Positions 1 through 8,934 of a stretch of DNA of 64,000 nucleotides are shown piece after piece. The notes under the pieces were generated by a model, which worked only from the letters and a program-made list of their open reading frames with translations, was not told the origin of the DNA and did no database searches. Source of the DNA: an uncultured Pelagibacteraceae bacterium (GTDB taxonomy: Bacteria; Pseudomonadota; Alphaproteobacteria; Pelagibacterales; Pelagibacteraceae). Numbering within the stretch: position 1 is the stretch's first letter; the number at the start of each line of letters is the position of its first letter. The translations under genes were made by a program, and so were the position numbers. Where the stretch lies: positions 88,501 to 152,500 of the forward strand of contig CACJPW010000001.1 in the NCBI GenBank assembly GCA_902595375.1, read 5' to 3'.

Positions 1-124
1 CATTATGATGAGAAATGGTAAGATAATAGATAATGGTACTTGCGAAGAATTAATTAAAAAACATGGTAGAGATAATTTAGAGGATACATTTCTCAAGTTA
101 GCTAGGAGTAAAGATGAACTTTAA
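1..124 (+). CDS. ABC transporter ATP-binding protein, C-terminal fragment
   Basis: Only the last 40 codons of this gene lie in the window; the reading frame is open at the left edge (first full codon at base 2) and ends with TAA at 122-124. The visible tail has the NGKIIDNGTCEELIKKHG pattern that follows the ATPase core in exporter-type ABC ATP-binding proteins, where the nucleotide-binding domain ends with a gene-order partner permease. The stop overlaps the start of the next gene, an ABC-2 permease, by 11 bases, so the two very likely form one exporter. Substrate is unknown; the neighbouring glycosyltransferase suggests export of a surface molecule, which is inference. Confidence 0.75.
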   Translation, partial: IMMRNGKIIDNGTCEELIKKHGRDNLEDTFLKLARSKDEL

Positions 125-905
125 TAGAATATACGCTTTGGGTTTAAGGCATCTTTATTTAATAATTAATTCTTTCCCACGAGTATTAGATTTAATTTAT
201 TGGCCAACGGTTCAAATATTTTTATGGGGTTTTATATCAAAGTTTTTTACACTTAACTCTGAGTATTATAATAATACTGTTGGTGTAATTCTTACTGCTG
301 CAATCTTATACGATTTTTTATTTAGGGCTAGTATAAGTTTTAATATGATGTTTTTAGAAGAAATCTGGAGTAGAAATTTTACAAATTTATTTATAGCTCC
401 AATAAGAATAAGAGAAATAATTGCAGCTCTTACTTTAACTGCAATCATCAGAACATTAATTGGTTTAATTCCTGCAGTTTTAATAGCTATACCTTTATTT
501 GGCGTATCTGTTTTAAAACTTGGAGTTCCATTAATATTTTTATTACTTGCATTATATCTATTTGGAATAACTTTAGGTCTACTTGTAACGTCAGGATTGT
601 TGCGATACGGACCTTCTTTTGAAAATATTGCTTGGGCAAGTTTATTTTTTCTAGCTCCTTTAGGATGTATATATTACCCAATTGAGATTTTACCTACATC
701 TCTTCAAATTATAGCAAAATCTCTTCCTTTAGTTCATATTTTTGAGGAAATGAGAAATATTTTAATGAATAGTTCAGTTAACTATTTAAATATTTTTAAG
801 TCAATTTCTATATCTGTAGCATATTTTATATTTGGTGTTATAATTTTTTATATTTCCTATTTTGGTGCAAAAAAAAGAGGAACCTTAATAAATATGGGTG
901 AATAA
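114..905 (+). CDS. ABC-2 type transporter permease
   Basis: This 263-residue protein is almost entirely hydrophobic, with about six membrane segments (roughly residues 20-40, 55-75, 105-128, 133-158, 170-190 and 228-250) and the compact size of ABC-2 family exporter permeases. It would sit in the inner membrane and pair with the ATPase whose end overlaps its start. The family moves drugs, lipids or polysaccharides outward; the substrate cannot be told from the sequence. The following genes (an oxygenase-like protein and a glycosyltransferase) lie within a few bases and suggest a cell-surface role. Confidence 0.8.
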   Translation: MNFNRIYALGLRHLYLIINSFPRVLDLIYWPTVQIFLWGFISKFFTLNSEYYNNTVGVILTAAILYDFLFRASISFNMMFLEEIWSRNFTNLFIAPIRIREIIAALTLTAIIRTLIGLIPAVLIAIPLFGVSVLKLGVPLIFLLLALYLFGITLGLLVTSGLLRYGPSFENIAWASLFFLAPLGCIYYPIEILPTSLQIIAKSLPLVHIFEEMRNILMNSSVNYLNIFKSISISVAYFIFGVIIFYISYFGAKKRGTLINMGE

Positions 906-906
906 G

Positions 907-1614
907 ATGCATAAACAGATCGAAGAGATAAAAAAAAACGAAGGTAAACCAAAAATAATCAAAAATATATTTAATAATAATGAAATTTCAAAATTTATGG
1001 AACTTTATAATACTTTGCCAACTACTGTTCACAATAAGAAACAAAACGTAATTAAAAAAAGATGGCTATCTGATTATGGCAAGGAATTGGAAGAATTATT
1101 TTATAAAAGATTAAGTGATGAAATAGGAAATTTTAAATACGATAATTTGAAATCTGAGGATGGAAAAGATATACTTGGTTTATTTCAAGAAAGTTATAAT
1201 CCAATAGGTTTACATATTGATGGTGGATTTAACCTTAATGATTTAATCTATAAACAAAGTTTAATTCCACTAACACCAGTAGGAAGTACCGTTATTTTTA
1301 GAAATAGGCATTATGGACAATCAACAAATTTTACAACAGATAAAAACGAGCTTGAATTAAAAAAATTAAATTATGGACAAAATAAAAGATCTTCAGAACA
1401 CATTGGAATGTTCGGGAATAAGCCATTTGACCAAGTACTTCACAGAAAATATCTTAATCATGAAAAAATAGATAATTTGATTGGTTTAGAAGTAGAGTTA
1501 ATTTATGAGTGGGAAGTTGGCTCTATGTTAATTTTTGATAGAACTAATCTTCATTGCTCATCCTCAATAATTGAAGGAAAAAAAATTGGGTTAACAACTT
1601 TCACAAAAAAATAA
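907..1614 (+). CDS. 2OG-Fe(II) oxygenase-like protein
   Basis: The protein of 235 residues from the ATG at 907 has an HID metal-binding pattern at about residues 103-105 (GLHIDGG) and a distal histidine at about 216 followed by a lysine/glycine-rich segment, the usual His-X-Asp...His facial triad spacing of non-haem iron, 2-oxoglutarate-dependent oxygenases. Such enzymes hydroxylate small molecules or glycans. A GTG nine bases upstream (898) is in frame but would overlap the permease; ATG just after the permease stop is preferred. The fold is inferred from the triad only, so the exact family and substrate are open. Confidence 0.55.
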   Translation: MHKQIEEIKKNEGKPKIIKNIFNNNEISKFMELYNTLPTTVHNKKQNVIKKRWLSDYGKELEELFYKRLSDEIGNFKYDNLKSEDGKDILGLFQESYNPIGLHIDGGFNLNDLIYKQSLIPLTPVGSTVIFRNRHYGQSTNFTTDKNELELKKLNYGQNKRSSEHIGMFGNKPFDQVLHRKYLNHEKIDNLIGLEVELIYEWEVGSMLIFDRTNLHCSSSIIEGKKIGLTTFTKK

Positions 1615-1619
1615 ATAAG

Positions 1620-2420
1620 ATGGCAATTTACGACTGTTTTCAATACTTTAATGAAGATCATATTGTTGATTTACGAATGAACATACTTGATAAATATGTT
1701 GATTATTTCGTAATTGCAGAGTCTACAAAAACACATCAAGGTAAAGAAAAAAAGATAAATTTTGATATCAATAAATTTTCTAAGTTTAAAGGCAAGATAA
1801 AATTTATAATAGCTAATTACAATGAAGATATAAAATTTAAAAAACATACTGGGGGTGAGTCGCCAATAGAACAGCATCAAAGAAATTCTCTGTTAGAGGG
1901 TATCGAAAATGCTTCACCAGATGATTTAATCATTTTATCTGACTCAGATGAGATTCCTGACTTAGGAAAGTTAAATCAAATAGGAAAAAATAAGAAGTAT
2001 ATAGCCTTTTCACAAAAAATGTTCATGTACAAACTAAATTTACAAAATTTAAACGAAAGTAATTGGATAGGATCAAAAATTACAAAAAAAAAATACATCA
2101 CTAATATGCAAAATTTAAGGAATTTAAAATTTAAAAAATACCCTTTTTGGCGACTCGATAAAAGAAATTTGCAAATTATTAATGGAGGGTGGCACTTTTC
2201 TTTTTTACAAACACCTGAACAAATAATGAAAAAGATAAAATCTTACTCACATGGAGAGTTCGATAACGAAATACTTAATGAAGAAAAAATCCAAGAGAAA
2301 ATTTTAAAAAATCAAGATATTTTTGATAGAGGTTTCAGTTTAAAAAAAATAGAATTAGATAATAGCTATCCTGAATATATTCTTGAACATAAGGAAAAAT
2401 TTTTAAAATGGACAATTTAA
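1620..2420 (+). CDS. glycosyltransferase family 17 protein
   Basis: At 266 residues this matches the glycosyltransferase family 17 pattern: an N-terminal IYDCFQYFNE start, a DLR segment at 17-19, an ES(T)KTHQGK motif near 34-42 and the acidic SDSDEIPDL motif at 107-115 (D108, D110) expected to hold the nucleotide-sugar metal ion. The founding members add beta-1,4 GlcNAc to mannose; bacterial members occur in surface-polysaccharide islands and their acceptors are mostly unknown. It begins 5 bases after the preceding stop and ends 3 bases before the tRNA-Arg on the other strand, marking the edge of the accessory block. Confidence 0.85.
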   Translation: MAIYDCFQYFNEDHIVDLRMNILDKYVDYFVIAESTKTHQGKEKKINFDINKFSKFKGKIKFIIANYNEDIKFKKHTGGESPIEQHQRNSLLEGIENASPDDLIILSDSDEIPDLGKLNQIGKNKKYIAFSQKMFMYKLNLQNLNESNWIGSKITKKKYITNMQNLRNLKFKKYPFWRLDKRNLQIINGGWHFSFLQTPEQIMKKIKSYSHGEFDNEILNEEKIQEKILKNQDIFDRGFSLKKIELDNSYPEYILEHKEKFLKWTI

Positions 2421-2423
2421 ACC

Positions 2424-2501
2424 TGGCGCGCCGGATAGGAGTCGAACCCATAACCTCCGGAGCCGAAATCCGGCGCTCTATCCAGTTGAAGCTACCGGCG
2501 C
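2424..2501 (-). tRNA. tRNA-Arg (anticodon TCG)
   Basis: Read on the minus strand, a complete cloverleaf folds: acceptor stem GCGCCGG/CCGGCGC, anticodon stem CCGGA/TCCGG with loop TTTCGGC giving anticodon TCG (Arg), T-arm with TTCGACT loop, discriminator G and an encoded CCA end. It lies 3 bases from a family-17 glycosyltransferase gene and only 25 bases from the divergent rluD start, so its promoter must overlap rluD. It forms the border between accessory genes on the left and core genes on the right. Confidence 0.95.
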
Positions 2502-2526
2502 TTGATAATTATCTTAAGATTAATTT

Positions 2527-3507
2527 ATGGATAACACAATAAAATTCGTCATTTCTGAAAAAGATTCTGGTCAAAGACTTGACGTATTTTTATCCAAAAA
2601 AATATCTTTTTTTACTCGCTCATATATTAAAAAATTAATTGAAAAAAATTTAGTTAAAATAAATAAGCTTTTATGTACTTCTCCTGCTAAAAAAATAAGA
2701 ATACTGGATAAAATAGTTATAAACTTATTGAAAGCTGAGGAAAGTAAATTAACTCCAAACAAAATAAATTTGAATATTCTGTACGAAGATAAAGATATAA
2801 TAATTATCAACAAACCAAAAGGTATGGTTGTACATCCTGGTGCTGGCAATTATAAAAACACGCTAGCTAATGCCTTAGCATACAGATACAAAGATAAATT
2901 ATCAAATATTAATGGAGTTTTAAGACCAGGTATAGTTCATAGAATTGATAAGGAGACGAGTGGATCATTGGTTATTGCTAAAAACAATTTAGCGCATTCA
3001 AATTTATCTAAACAATTCTCAGAACACAGTATCATTCGAAAATATAAATGTTTGACTTGGGGAGTGATTAGACCATTGCATGGTACTATAGAAACCTTAA
3101 TAGCAAGAAATAAGAAAAATAGGCAATTAATGAGTGTAAGTGAGATAAGAGGTAAAAAAGCAATTACAAACTATAAAACTATTAAAGTTTACAACATTAA
3201 AGATATACCAAAAATAAGTTTAATTGAATGTGATCTTCAAACAGGAAGAACACATCAAATAAGAGTTCATTTAAAACACAAAGGTTCCTCCCTGCTTGGA
3301 GATAAACAGTACGGAAAAAAAAATTTAAAATTTAAAAAATTAAATAAAACTTTTTTATCTAAATTAAATAAAATAAGTGGACAAATTTTACACGCGCAAA
3401 CGATTGAATTTGTTCATCCAACAAAAAATAAATGGGTTAGTTTCAAGGCTGAATTACCAGATGATTTCAAGAAAATGCTAAATTTACTGGATAATCTTGC
3501 TAGTTGA
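2527..3507 (+). CDS. rluD: 23S rRNA pseudouridine synthase, RluD family
   Basis: This 326-residue enzyme has an N-terminal S4 RNA-binding segment (about residues 15-65) and the catalytic HRIDKETSG motif at 138-146 with the nucleophilic Asp at 141, plus the GRTHQIRVHL motif near 241. The RluA/C/D family converts uridines of 23S rRNA to pseudouridine; the S4 domain and length favour RluD (helix 69) or RluC. It starts 25 bases from the divergent tRNA-Arg and is followed 31 bases later by rpoH in the same direction, the arrangement seen in many alphaproteobacteria. Confidence 0.9.
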   Translation: MDNTIKFVISEKDSGQRLDVFLSKKISFFTRSYIKKLIEKNLVKINKLLCTSPAKKIRILDKIVINLLKAEESKLTPNKINLNILYEDKDIIIINKPKGMVVHPGAGNYKNTLANALAYRYKDKLSNINGVLRPGIVHRIDKETSGSLVIAKNNLAHSNLSKQFSEHSIIRKYKCLTWGVIRPLHGTIETLIARNKKNRQLMSVSEIRGKKAITNYKTIKVYNIKDIPKISLIECDLQTGRTHQIRVHLKHKGSSLLGDKQYGKKNLKFKKLNKTFLSKLNKISGQILHAQTIEFVHPTKNKWVSFKAELPDDFKKMLNLLDNLAS

Positions 3508-3538
3508 AAATATTAAAATTATATATATGTCTTAGAGT

Positions 3539-4435
3539 ATGAAAGATAACTCACAGATTTCTAACTTGCCTTCTCCATCAGTTGGAGGGCTTTCGGTATA
3601 TCTTGCGCAGATTAAAAAATTTCCTATGCTTGACGCTGAGGAAGAATATATGTTGGCAAAAAATTGGAGAGAAAATGGTAATTTGCAATCAGCACATAAA
3701 TTAGTAACAAGTCATCTTAGATTAGTTGCGAAAATCGCAATGGGTTATCGCGGCTATGGTTTACCAGTGAATGAACTTATTTCTGAGGGTAACATTGGTT
3801 TAATGCAAGCTGTAAAAAAATTTGATCCAGATAAAGGATTTAGACTTGCAACATATGCTATGTGGTGGATTAAAGCAGCAATCCAAGAGTATGTTTTAAG
3901 ATCTTGGAGTCTTGTTAAAATTGGTACTACTACTGCTCAAAAAAAACTTTTTTTTAATTTAAAAAAATTAAAAAAACAAATAGCTCCTAATCAAGACGGT
4001 GACCTTAAAGAAGATCAAGTAAGAGAAATTTCTAAAAGATTAGACGTCGACTCAGATGAAGTTGTGAATATGAATAGAAGATTAATGGGCCAGGAAAAAT
4101 CTCTAAACGATCCCATAAAAAAAGGAGAAACTGAAGAATGGCAAGATTGGTTAGTAGATGATAGCCTAGATCAAGAATTAATAATTTCCCAAAAACAAGA
4201 ACATGATGATAAAAAAGAATTATTAAATGAATCTATGAAAACTTTAAATGAAAGAGAAAGAGAAATTATTATAGCTAGAAGATTATCAGAAAATCCTATT
4301 ACATTAGAGGAACTTAGTAAAAAGTATAATATCAGTCGAGAAAGAATTAGACAAATTGAGACAAAAGCTTTTGAAAAACTACAAAAAACTATGATTAATT
4401 CAAGAAAATCTAAAAATTTATTACCAGCCGATTAA
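3539..4435 (+). CDS. rpoH: RNA polymerase heat-shock sigma factor sigma-32
   Basis: The 298-residue protein shows sigma-70 regions in order: region 1.2 ([19 protein letters not shown]), region 2 ([19 protein letters not shown], then the [18 protein letters not shown] core-binding stretch and the [16 protein letters not shown] -10 recognition helix) and region 4 with the SRERIRQIE helix-turn-helix near the C-terminus. The GYRGYGLP and WSLVKIGTT segments are typical of RpoH rather than RpoD. It directs transcription of chaperone and protease genes, including ftsH in many bacteria. It follows rluD and its stop overlaps the convergent purA stop by 4 bases. Confidence 0.95.
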   Translation: MKDNSQISNLPSPSVGGLSVYLAQIKKFPMLDAEEEYMLAKNWRENGNLQSAHKLVTSHLRLVAKIAMGYRGYGLPVNELISEGNIGLMQAVKKFDPDKGFRLATYAMWWIKAAIQEYVLRSWSLVKIGTTTAQKKLFFNLKKLKKQIAPNQDGDLKEDQVREISKRLDVDSDEVVNMNRRLMGQEKSLNDPIKKGETEEWQDWLVDDSLDQELIISQKQEHDDKKELLNESMKTLNEREREIIIARRLSENPITLEELSKKYNISRERIRQIETKAFEKLQKTMINSRKSKNLLPAD

Positions 4436-5724
4436 ATTTTAAAAGGATCCTCTACTAATATTGTATCATCTCTCTCTGGACTTGTTGAAATACTAGATAT
4501 TTTTGCACCTACAAAATCTTCCAAAGCGTAAATATATTTTTTTGCATTTTCAGGTAGATCTTTGATATTTCGAATTCCTTGTGTATTTGTTTTCCATCCC
4601 AAGAATGAGCGATAAACAGGTTTTATTTTAAATTGATCTTCAGATGCTGCTGGCAGATATCCTAGTTTTTTACCTTTAAGTTCATAACCAACACACATTT
4701 TAATTTCATCAAGTTCATCTAGTACATCTAATTTGGTTAATGCGATTCCATTTATTCCGGATATCTTAATAGTTTGACGAACTAATACACCATCAAACCA
4801 GCCACACCTTCTTTTTCTTGCTGTGACTGTTCCAAATTCTTTACCCCTTTTTCCTAGCATTTCACCAATATTGTTTTTCAACTCTGTTGGAAACGGCCCA
4901 CTTCCAACTCTAGTTGTGTATGCTTTAGTAATACCTAAAATATAGCCAATTTTATCTGGTCCTAAACCTGAGCCAGTGGCGGCCATTGCCGGTAAAGTAT
5001 TTGAAGAAGTCACGAAAGGATAAGTCCCATGATCAACATCTAATAGGATGCCTTGGGCGCCTTCAAACAAAATTTTTTTTCTATCTTTTCTAAATTCATC
5101 CAATTTCAACCAAATTGGTTTAGCAAACTTGAGTATATCAGGTGCAATTTTTAGTAATTTTTTCTTGAGTTCATCTTTTTTAAAAATCTTTTTTTTTAAA
5201 CCTTTTCTAATGGCATTATGATGAAGGAGAACGTTTTCTAGTCTATTATTTAAATTACTCTCCGATCTTAAATCCATAACCCTTATAGATCTTCTACCAA
5301 CTTTGTCCTCATAACAGGGTCCTATGCCTCTTCTAGTGGTTCCAATTTTTGCTTTTCCAGCGGTATCCTCCCTAATTTCGTCCATTTCTTGATGAAAAGG
5401 GAGTATCAAAGAAGCTGACTCTGATATCATGAAGTTTTCAGATGTTACACTGATACCTAAATTTTTGATTTCTTTAATTTCATTAAGAAGTGCCCATGGA
5501 TCTATTACCACACCGTTTCCTAATATAGAAATTTTTCCTTTTCTGACTATTCCTGATGGAAGTAATCTCAATTTAAATACTTTTTTATCAATAACTAATG
5601 TATGGCCGGCATTATGTCCTCCTTGAAAACGAACAACTATATCCGCTTCGCTAGAGAGCCAATCAACGATTTTACCTTTTCCCTCGTCTCCCCATTGTGA
5701 TCCTACCACTACAACATTTTTCAT
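4432..5724 (-). CDS. purA: adenylosuccinate synthetase
   Basis: This 430-residue enzyme makes adenylosuccinate from IMP, aspartate and GTP, the first committed step to AMP. The N-terminal phosphate-binding loop [11 protein letters not shown] (8-18), the GGHNAGHT motif (about 35-42), the GTTRRGIGP segment and the FEGAQG motif are all present, and the length is normal. It shares one base with thiD upstream and overlaps the rpoH stop at its 3' end, with no room for a terminator between the convergent genes. It is the last gene of a leftward run starting at folP. Confidence 0.97.
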   Translation of the reverse strand: MKNVVVVGSQWGDEGKGKIVDWLSSEADIVVRFQGGHNAGHTLVIDKKVFKLRLLPSGIVRKGKISILGNGVVIDPWALLNEIKEIKNLGISVTSENFMISESASLILPFHQEMDEIREDTAGKAKIGTTRRGIGPCYEDKVGRRSIRVMDLRSESNLNNRLENVLLHHNAIRKGLKKKIFKKDELKKKLLKIAPDILKFAKPIWLKLDEFRKDRKKILFEGAQGILLDVDHGTYPFVTSSNTLPAMAATGSGLGPDKIGYILGITKAYTTRVGSGPFPTELKNNIGEMLGKRGKEFGTVTARKRRCGWFDGVLVRQTIKISGINGIALTKLDVLDELDEIKMCVGYELKGKKLGYLPAASEDQFKIKPVYRSFLGWKTNTQGIRNIKDLPENAKKYIYALEDFVGAKISSISTSPERDDTILVEDPFKI

Positions 5725-6536
5725 TACAAATATTTTTTGTTTAACACTATTGAATTTAGATGATTAATTGGACCGTGACCTTTTCCATAATTTTGATTAA
5801 ACCTTATTGCTTGGTTTACATATTTAATTCCCAACTCACAAGATTTCTTTAAAGGTTTTCCACATGATAAAAATGTTGCTATTGCACTAGATAATGTACA
5901 ACCAGTACCGTGAGTATTATTTGTTTTAATTTTTTTGTTTTTAAATACTTTTATTTCTTTTTCATTTAAAAAAATATCTTCAATATTTTTTGATTTTTTG
6001 TGCCCACCCTTAATTAAAATATTTTTAGCTCCAAATCTTAATAAAATTTTGCCAGCATCTATCATATCGTTTGTATTTCTAATTCTTTTTTTTGCTAAAA
6101 TTTCAGCTTCAGGGATGTTTGGAGTAATTAAATATGCCATCTTTATCATTTTTTTTTTAAGAGATTTCAATGCAGATATATTAAGTAATATTGATCCTCC
6201 TTTAGCTACCATGACAGGATCTAATACTATTTTTTTGTTATTTATTTTTTTTAAAGCTTTGCATACAGAATTTATTACTTCATGAGAATGTAGCATTCCA
6301 ATTTTTATCGCATCAGGGTTAATATCTTTACAAGTAAATAAAATCTGTTTTTCTATCTCTTTAGGATGAATAGGAAATACTGATTTAACGCCAGTCGTAT
6401 TTTGAGCAGTGATTGCAGTTACTGCTGTCATGGCATAACTCCCTAATGATGTTACAGTTTTAATATCTGCTTGGATCCCGGCACCGCCTGAAGAGTCAGA
6501 GCCAGCAATAATTAAAATTTTTGATCTTGACTTCAA
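5724..6536 (-). CDS. thiD: hydroxymethylpyrimidine (phosphate) kinase
   Basis: The 270-residue protein is a ribokinase-fold ThiD: N-terminal [18 protein letters not shown], the [11 protein letters not shown]-type metal/substrate segment ([12 protein letters not shown]) and the C-terminal anion hole [12 protein letters not shown]. It phosphorylates HMP and HMP-P to HMP-PP for thiamine synthesis. It sits between purA (1 base shared) and glmM (1 base gap). SAR11 cells are known to lack de novo HMP synthesis and to need an outside pyrimidine precursor, so this kinase would be central to using it; a ThiE-like gene is also in this window at 24420. Confidence 0.92.
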   Translation of the reverse strand: MKSRSKILIIAGSDSSGGAGIQADIKTVTSLGSYAMTAVTAITAQNTTGVKSVFPIHPKEIEKQILFTCKDINPDAIKIGMLHSHEVINSVCKALKKINNKKIVLDPVMVAKGGSILLNISALKSLKKKMIKMAYLITPNIPEAEILAKKRIRNTNDMIDAGKILLRFGAKNILIKGGHKKSKNIEDIFLNEKEIKVFKNKKIKTNNTHGTGCTLSSAIATFLSCGKPLKKSCELGIKYVNQAIRFNQNYGKGHGPINHLNSIVLNKKYL

Positions 6537-6537
6537 T

Positions 6538-7869
6538 TTATTTTATTTGTTTTTTAATTAGCTTTATGCATTTTAATATTAAATCTTTATCGTAAGACTC
6601 TGCCATTATTCTTATTTTTGGCTCAGTACCAGATTTTCTAACTAAAATTCTTCCTTTATTTGACATTAGACTATTAGCATCTTTTATTGCTTTTTTGACC
6701 TCAGCTTTATCAACTATATTTTTATCTTTAACAACTACATTCTCTAATATTTGAGGTACAGGTTTAAATACATTGAGCATTTCACTTGCTTTTCTTTTTT
6801 TTCTTAGAGAAAATAATACCTCTAACGCTACAAGTAAACCATCTCCAGTTGTAGCAAATTTACCTAGAATAATATGACCTGATTGTTCCCCGCCTAAATT
6901 AAAATTGACCTTTTTCATTTTTTCTTTAACATACCTATCTCCAACTTTGGATCTGATAAAAGAAATCTTTTCTTTTTTTAAAAATTTTTCTAGTCCAAAA
7001 TTTGACATCAAAGTCCCTACCACTCCACCTCTTAAAATTTTTTTTGTCCTCCACCTTCTTGCAAGCATTGCTATGATTTGATCACCATCTACGATTTTTC
7101 CTTTTTCATCACACATAATAATTCTATCTGCGTCGCCATCAAATGAGATGCCAACATCGGCTTTCAGTCTTTTAACGGATTTTTTGATATTTTCGGGATA
7201 GGTAGAACCACATTTTCTATTGATATTAAAGCCATTTGGTTCAATACCTTTGGTAAATACTTTTGCTCCTAGCTCCTTTAAAAGCTTAGGCGCTGCCTTA
7301 TAACCTGCACCATTTGCACAATCTAAAACGATTTTAATTCCCTTCAAATTATAATTAGTTGGAAAATTTCTTTTCAGTATTTGAATATATTTCTCATTAC
7401 CATCTTCTAGTCTTTTTACCCTTCCTAATGATTTAGGATCAGTTAGTTGTTTTGTATTTTTAGCATCAATTAATTTTTCAATTTTTTTTTCAATTTTATC
7501 TGATAATTTCATTCCGTCTGGTCCAAATAATTTTAAACCATTATCATAGTATGGGTTATGTGAAGCTGTGATCATGATACCCATATTAGCTTTCATAGAT
7601 TTTGTTAACATAGCTAAACCATTTGTTGGTAATGGTCCTAAGGTAAAAACGTGCATTCCCCCAGAAACTAAGCCAGAGACAAGCGCGGGTTCTAGAGTGT
7701 AGCCTGACAATCTAGTATCTTTAGCAATAATTGCAATTTGCTTTGTTTTTTTTTGATTTTTAAAGTATGTCCCAGATGCAAGTCCAAATTTAAAAAATTT
7801 TTCACCAGTAATGTTGCCTTTGTTTACAGTTCCTCTTATGCCGTCAGTACCGAAATATTTATTTTTCAT
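6538..7869 (-). CDS. glmM: phosphoglucosamine mutase
   Basis: At 443 residues this is a full-length GlmM. It starts with YFGTDGIRGTVN, has the catalytic serine in TASHNPYYDNG (Ser103), the magnesium loop DGDADR near 246 and the C-terminal phosphate loop RKSGTEPKIRIM. It turns glucosamine-6-phosphate into glucosamine-1-phosphate, feeding UDP-GlcNAc for peptidoglycan and lipopolysaccharide. It overlaps folP by 4 bases; the folP-ftsH-glmM neighbourhood is common in proteobacteria, which supports the call. Confidence 0.96.
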   Translation of the reverse strand: MKNKYFGTDGIRGTVNKGNITGEKFFKFGLASGTYFKNQKKTKQIAIIAKDTRLSGYTLEPALVSGLVSGGMHVFTLGPLPTNGLAMLTKSMKANMGIMITASHNPYYDNGLKLFGPDGMKLSDKIEKKIEKLIDAKNTKQLTDPKSLGRVKRLEDGNEKYIQILKRNFPTNYNLKGIKIVLDCANGAGYKAAPKLLKELGAKVFTKGIEPNGFNINRKCGSTYPENIKKSVKRLKADVGISFDGDADRIIMCDEKGKIVDGDQIIAMLARRWRTKKILRGGVVGTLMSNFGLEKFLKKEKISFIRSKVGDRYVKEKMKKVNFNLGGEQSGHIILGKFATTGDGLLVALEVLFSLRKKRKASEMLNVFKPVPQILENVVVKDKNIVDKAEVKKAIKDANSLMSNKGRILVRKSGTEPKIRIMAESYDKDLILKCIKLIKKQIK

Positions 7870-8930
7870 TTATCTAAAATTATTTTATTAAAAACCATAA
7901 TCCCTTGTTTTACTTCATTTACATTATGAACTCTAAAAATTTGTACTCCTTGTGATAATAAATAAAGAACTGAAGCAAGTGTTCCACCTATTCTTTCAAA
8001 GCTATCATATTTACCTGAAATTTGGCTTATAAATCTCTTTCTTGATGTACCGACTAATATTGGTAAACCTAGACTATGAAACAGAGATATTTTAGAAATT
8101 AAAGTCAAATTATGTTTCAAAGTTTTACCAAAACCAATTCCAGGATCTAATATTATTTTTCTATTTTTTAACTCGTTGTTGATCTTATTTTCAAAAAAAT
8201 CATAGATGTCCAATAAGACATTTTTGTATCTTGGATTTTTTTGCATTGTATTCGGGGTGCCTTGTATGTGATGTAAAACTTTTGGGATACCATATTTATT
8301 CAGATAAGGTAAAGTTTTCTTATCAAAGCTAAGACCTGATATATCATTAATCAAATCAGCTCCATAATTTATACTACTAATCATAACTTCTAATTTTCTA
8401 GTATCTATTGATAGACAACTTTTTTTGTTATTAGTTTTAAATTCTTTTACAATTTTTTCTATTCTTTTCCACTCAATTTTAGAGTTTAGAGTTTTAGAAC
8501 CTGGTCTAGTTGACTCTCCGCCTATATCAATAATTTCAGCTCCAGATTTTATCATATTTGATATATGGCTATTCGACTTTTTGTATTGATTGTATATTCC
8601 ACCGTCAGAGAAACTATCCGGCGTTAAGTTTAAAACTCCCATAATTGAAGGTGAGGAAAAATTAATGTTTTTTAAAAAATTTTTTCTTTTTGATGTAATT
8701 TTTTTTAAATCACTCTTAATTTTTATTTTTTCAAAATTTTTTAGTTTTTTAATATCTTTTATATTTATTATTTTAGTTTCAATCTTTTTATTATTTCTTC
8801 TAAAAATTTCTATCTTGTCAAATGCTATATTTTTTTTGCCGCAGAGTGGCATTGCGACTTTTTTTTTAATTAGTTTTGTTGCAATATTACCGTGATAAAA
8901 ATTACACGCTCTTGTGTAATATTTTATCAT
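7866..8930 (-). CDS. folP: dihydropteroate synthase, with N-terminal extension
   Basis: The catalytic part (about residues 90-354) shows the pterin-binding signatures IMGVLNLTPDSFSDGG, the GAEIIDIGGESTRPG motif, LSIDTRK, DLINDISG and the terminal HNV segment. It joins p-aminobenzoate to the pterin pyrophosphate in folate synthesis. The protein is 354 residues, about 80 longer than minimal DHPS, because of a lysine-rich N-terminal segment; similar extensions occur in alphaproteobacterial FolP. It begins 4 bases after the ftsH stop and overlaps glmM by 4 bases. Confidence 0.93.
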   Translation of the reverse strand: MIKYYTRACNFYHGNIATKLIKKKVAMPLCGKKNIAFDKIEIFRRNNKKIETKIINIKDIKKLKNFEKIKIKSDLKKITSKRKNFLKNINFSSPSIMGVLNLTPDSFSDGGIYNQYKKSNSHISNMIKSGAEIIDIGGESTRPGSKTLNSKIEWKRIEKIVKEFKTNNKKSCLSIDTRKLEVMISSINYGADLINDISGLSFDKKTLPYLNKYGIPKVLHHIQGTPNTMQKNPRYKNVLLDIYDFFENKINNELKNRKIILDPGIGFGKTLKHNLTLISKISLFHSLGLPILVGTSRKRFISQISGKYDSFERIGGTLASVLYLLSQGVQIFRVHNVNEVKQGIMVFNKIILDK

Positions 8931-8934
8931 TTTT

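Noticed and set aside
898-906. GTG start for the oxygenase-like gene.
   Set aside because: It would overlap the permease; ATG at 907 directly after the permease stop is simpler. It changes only three residues.
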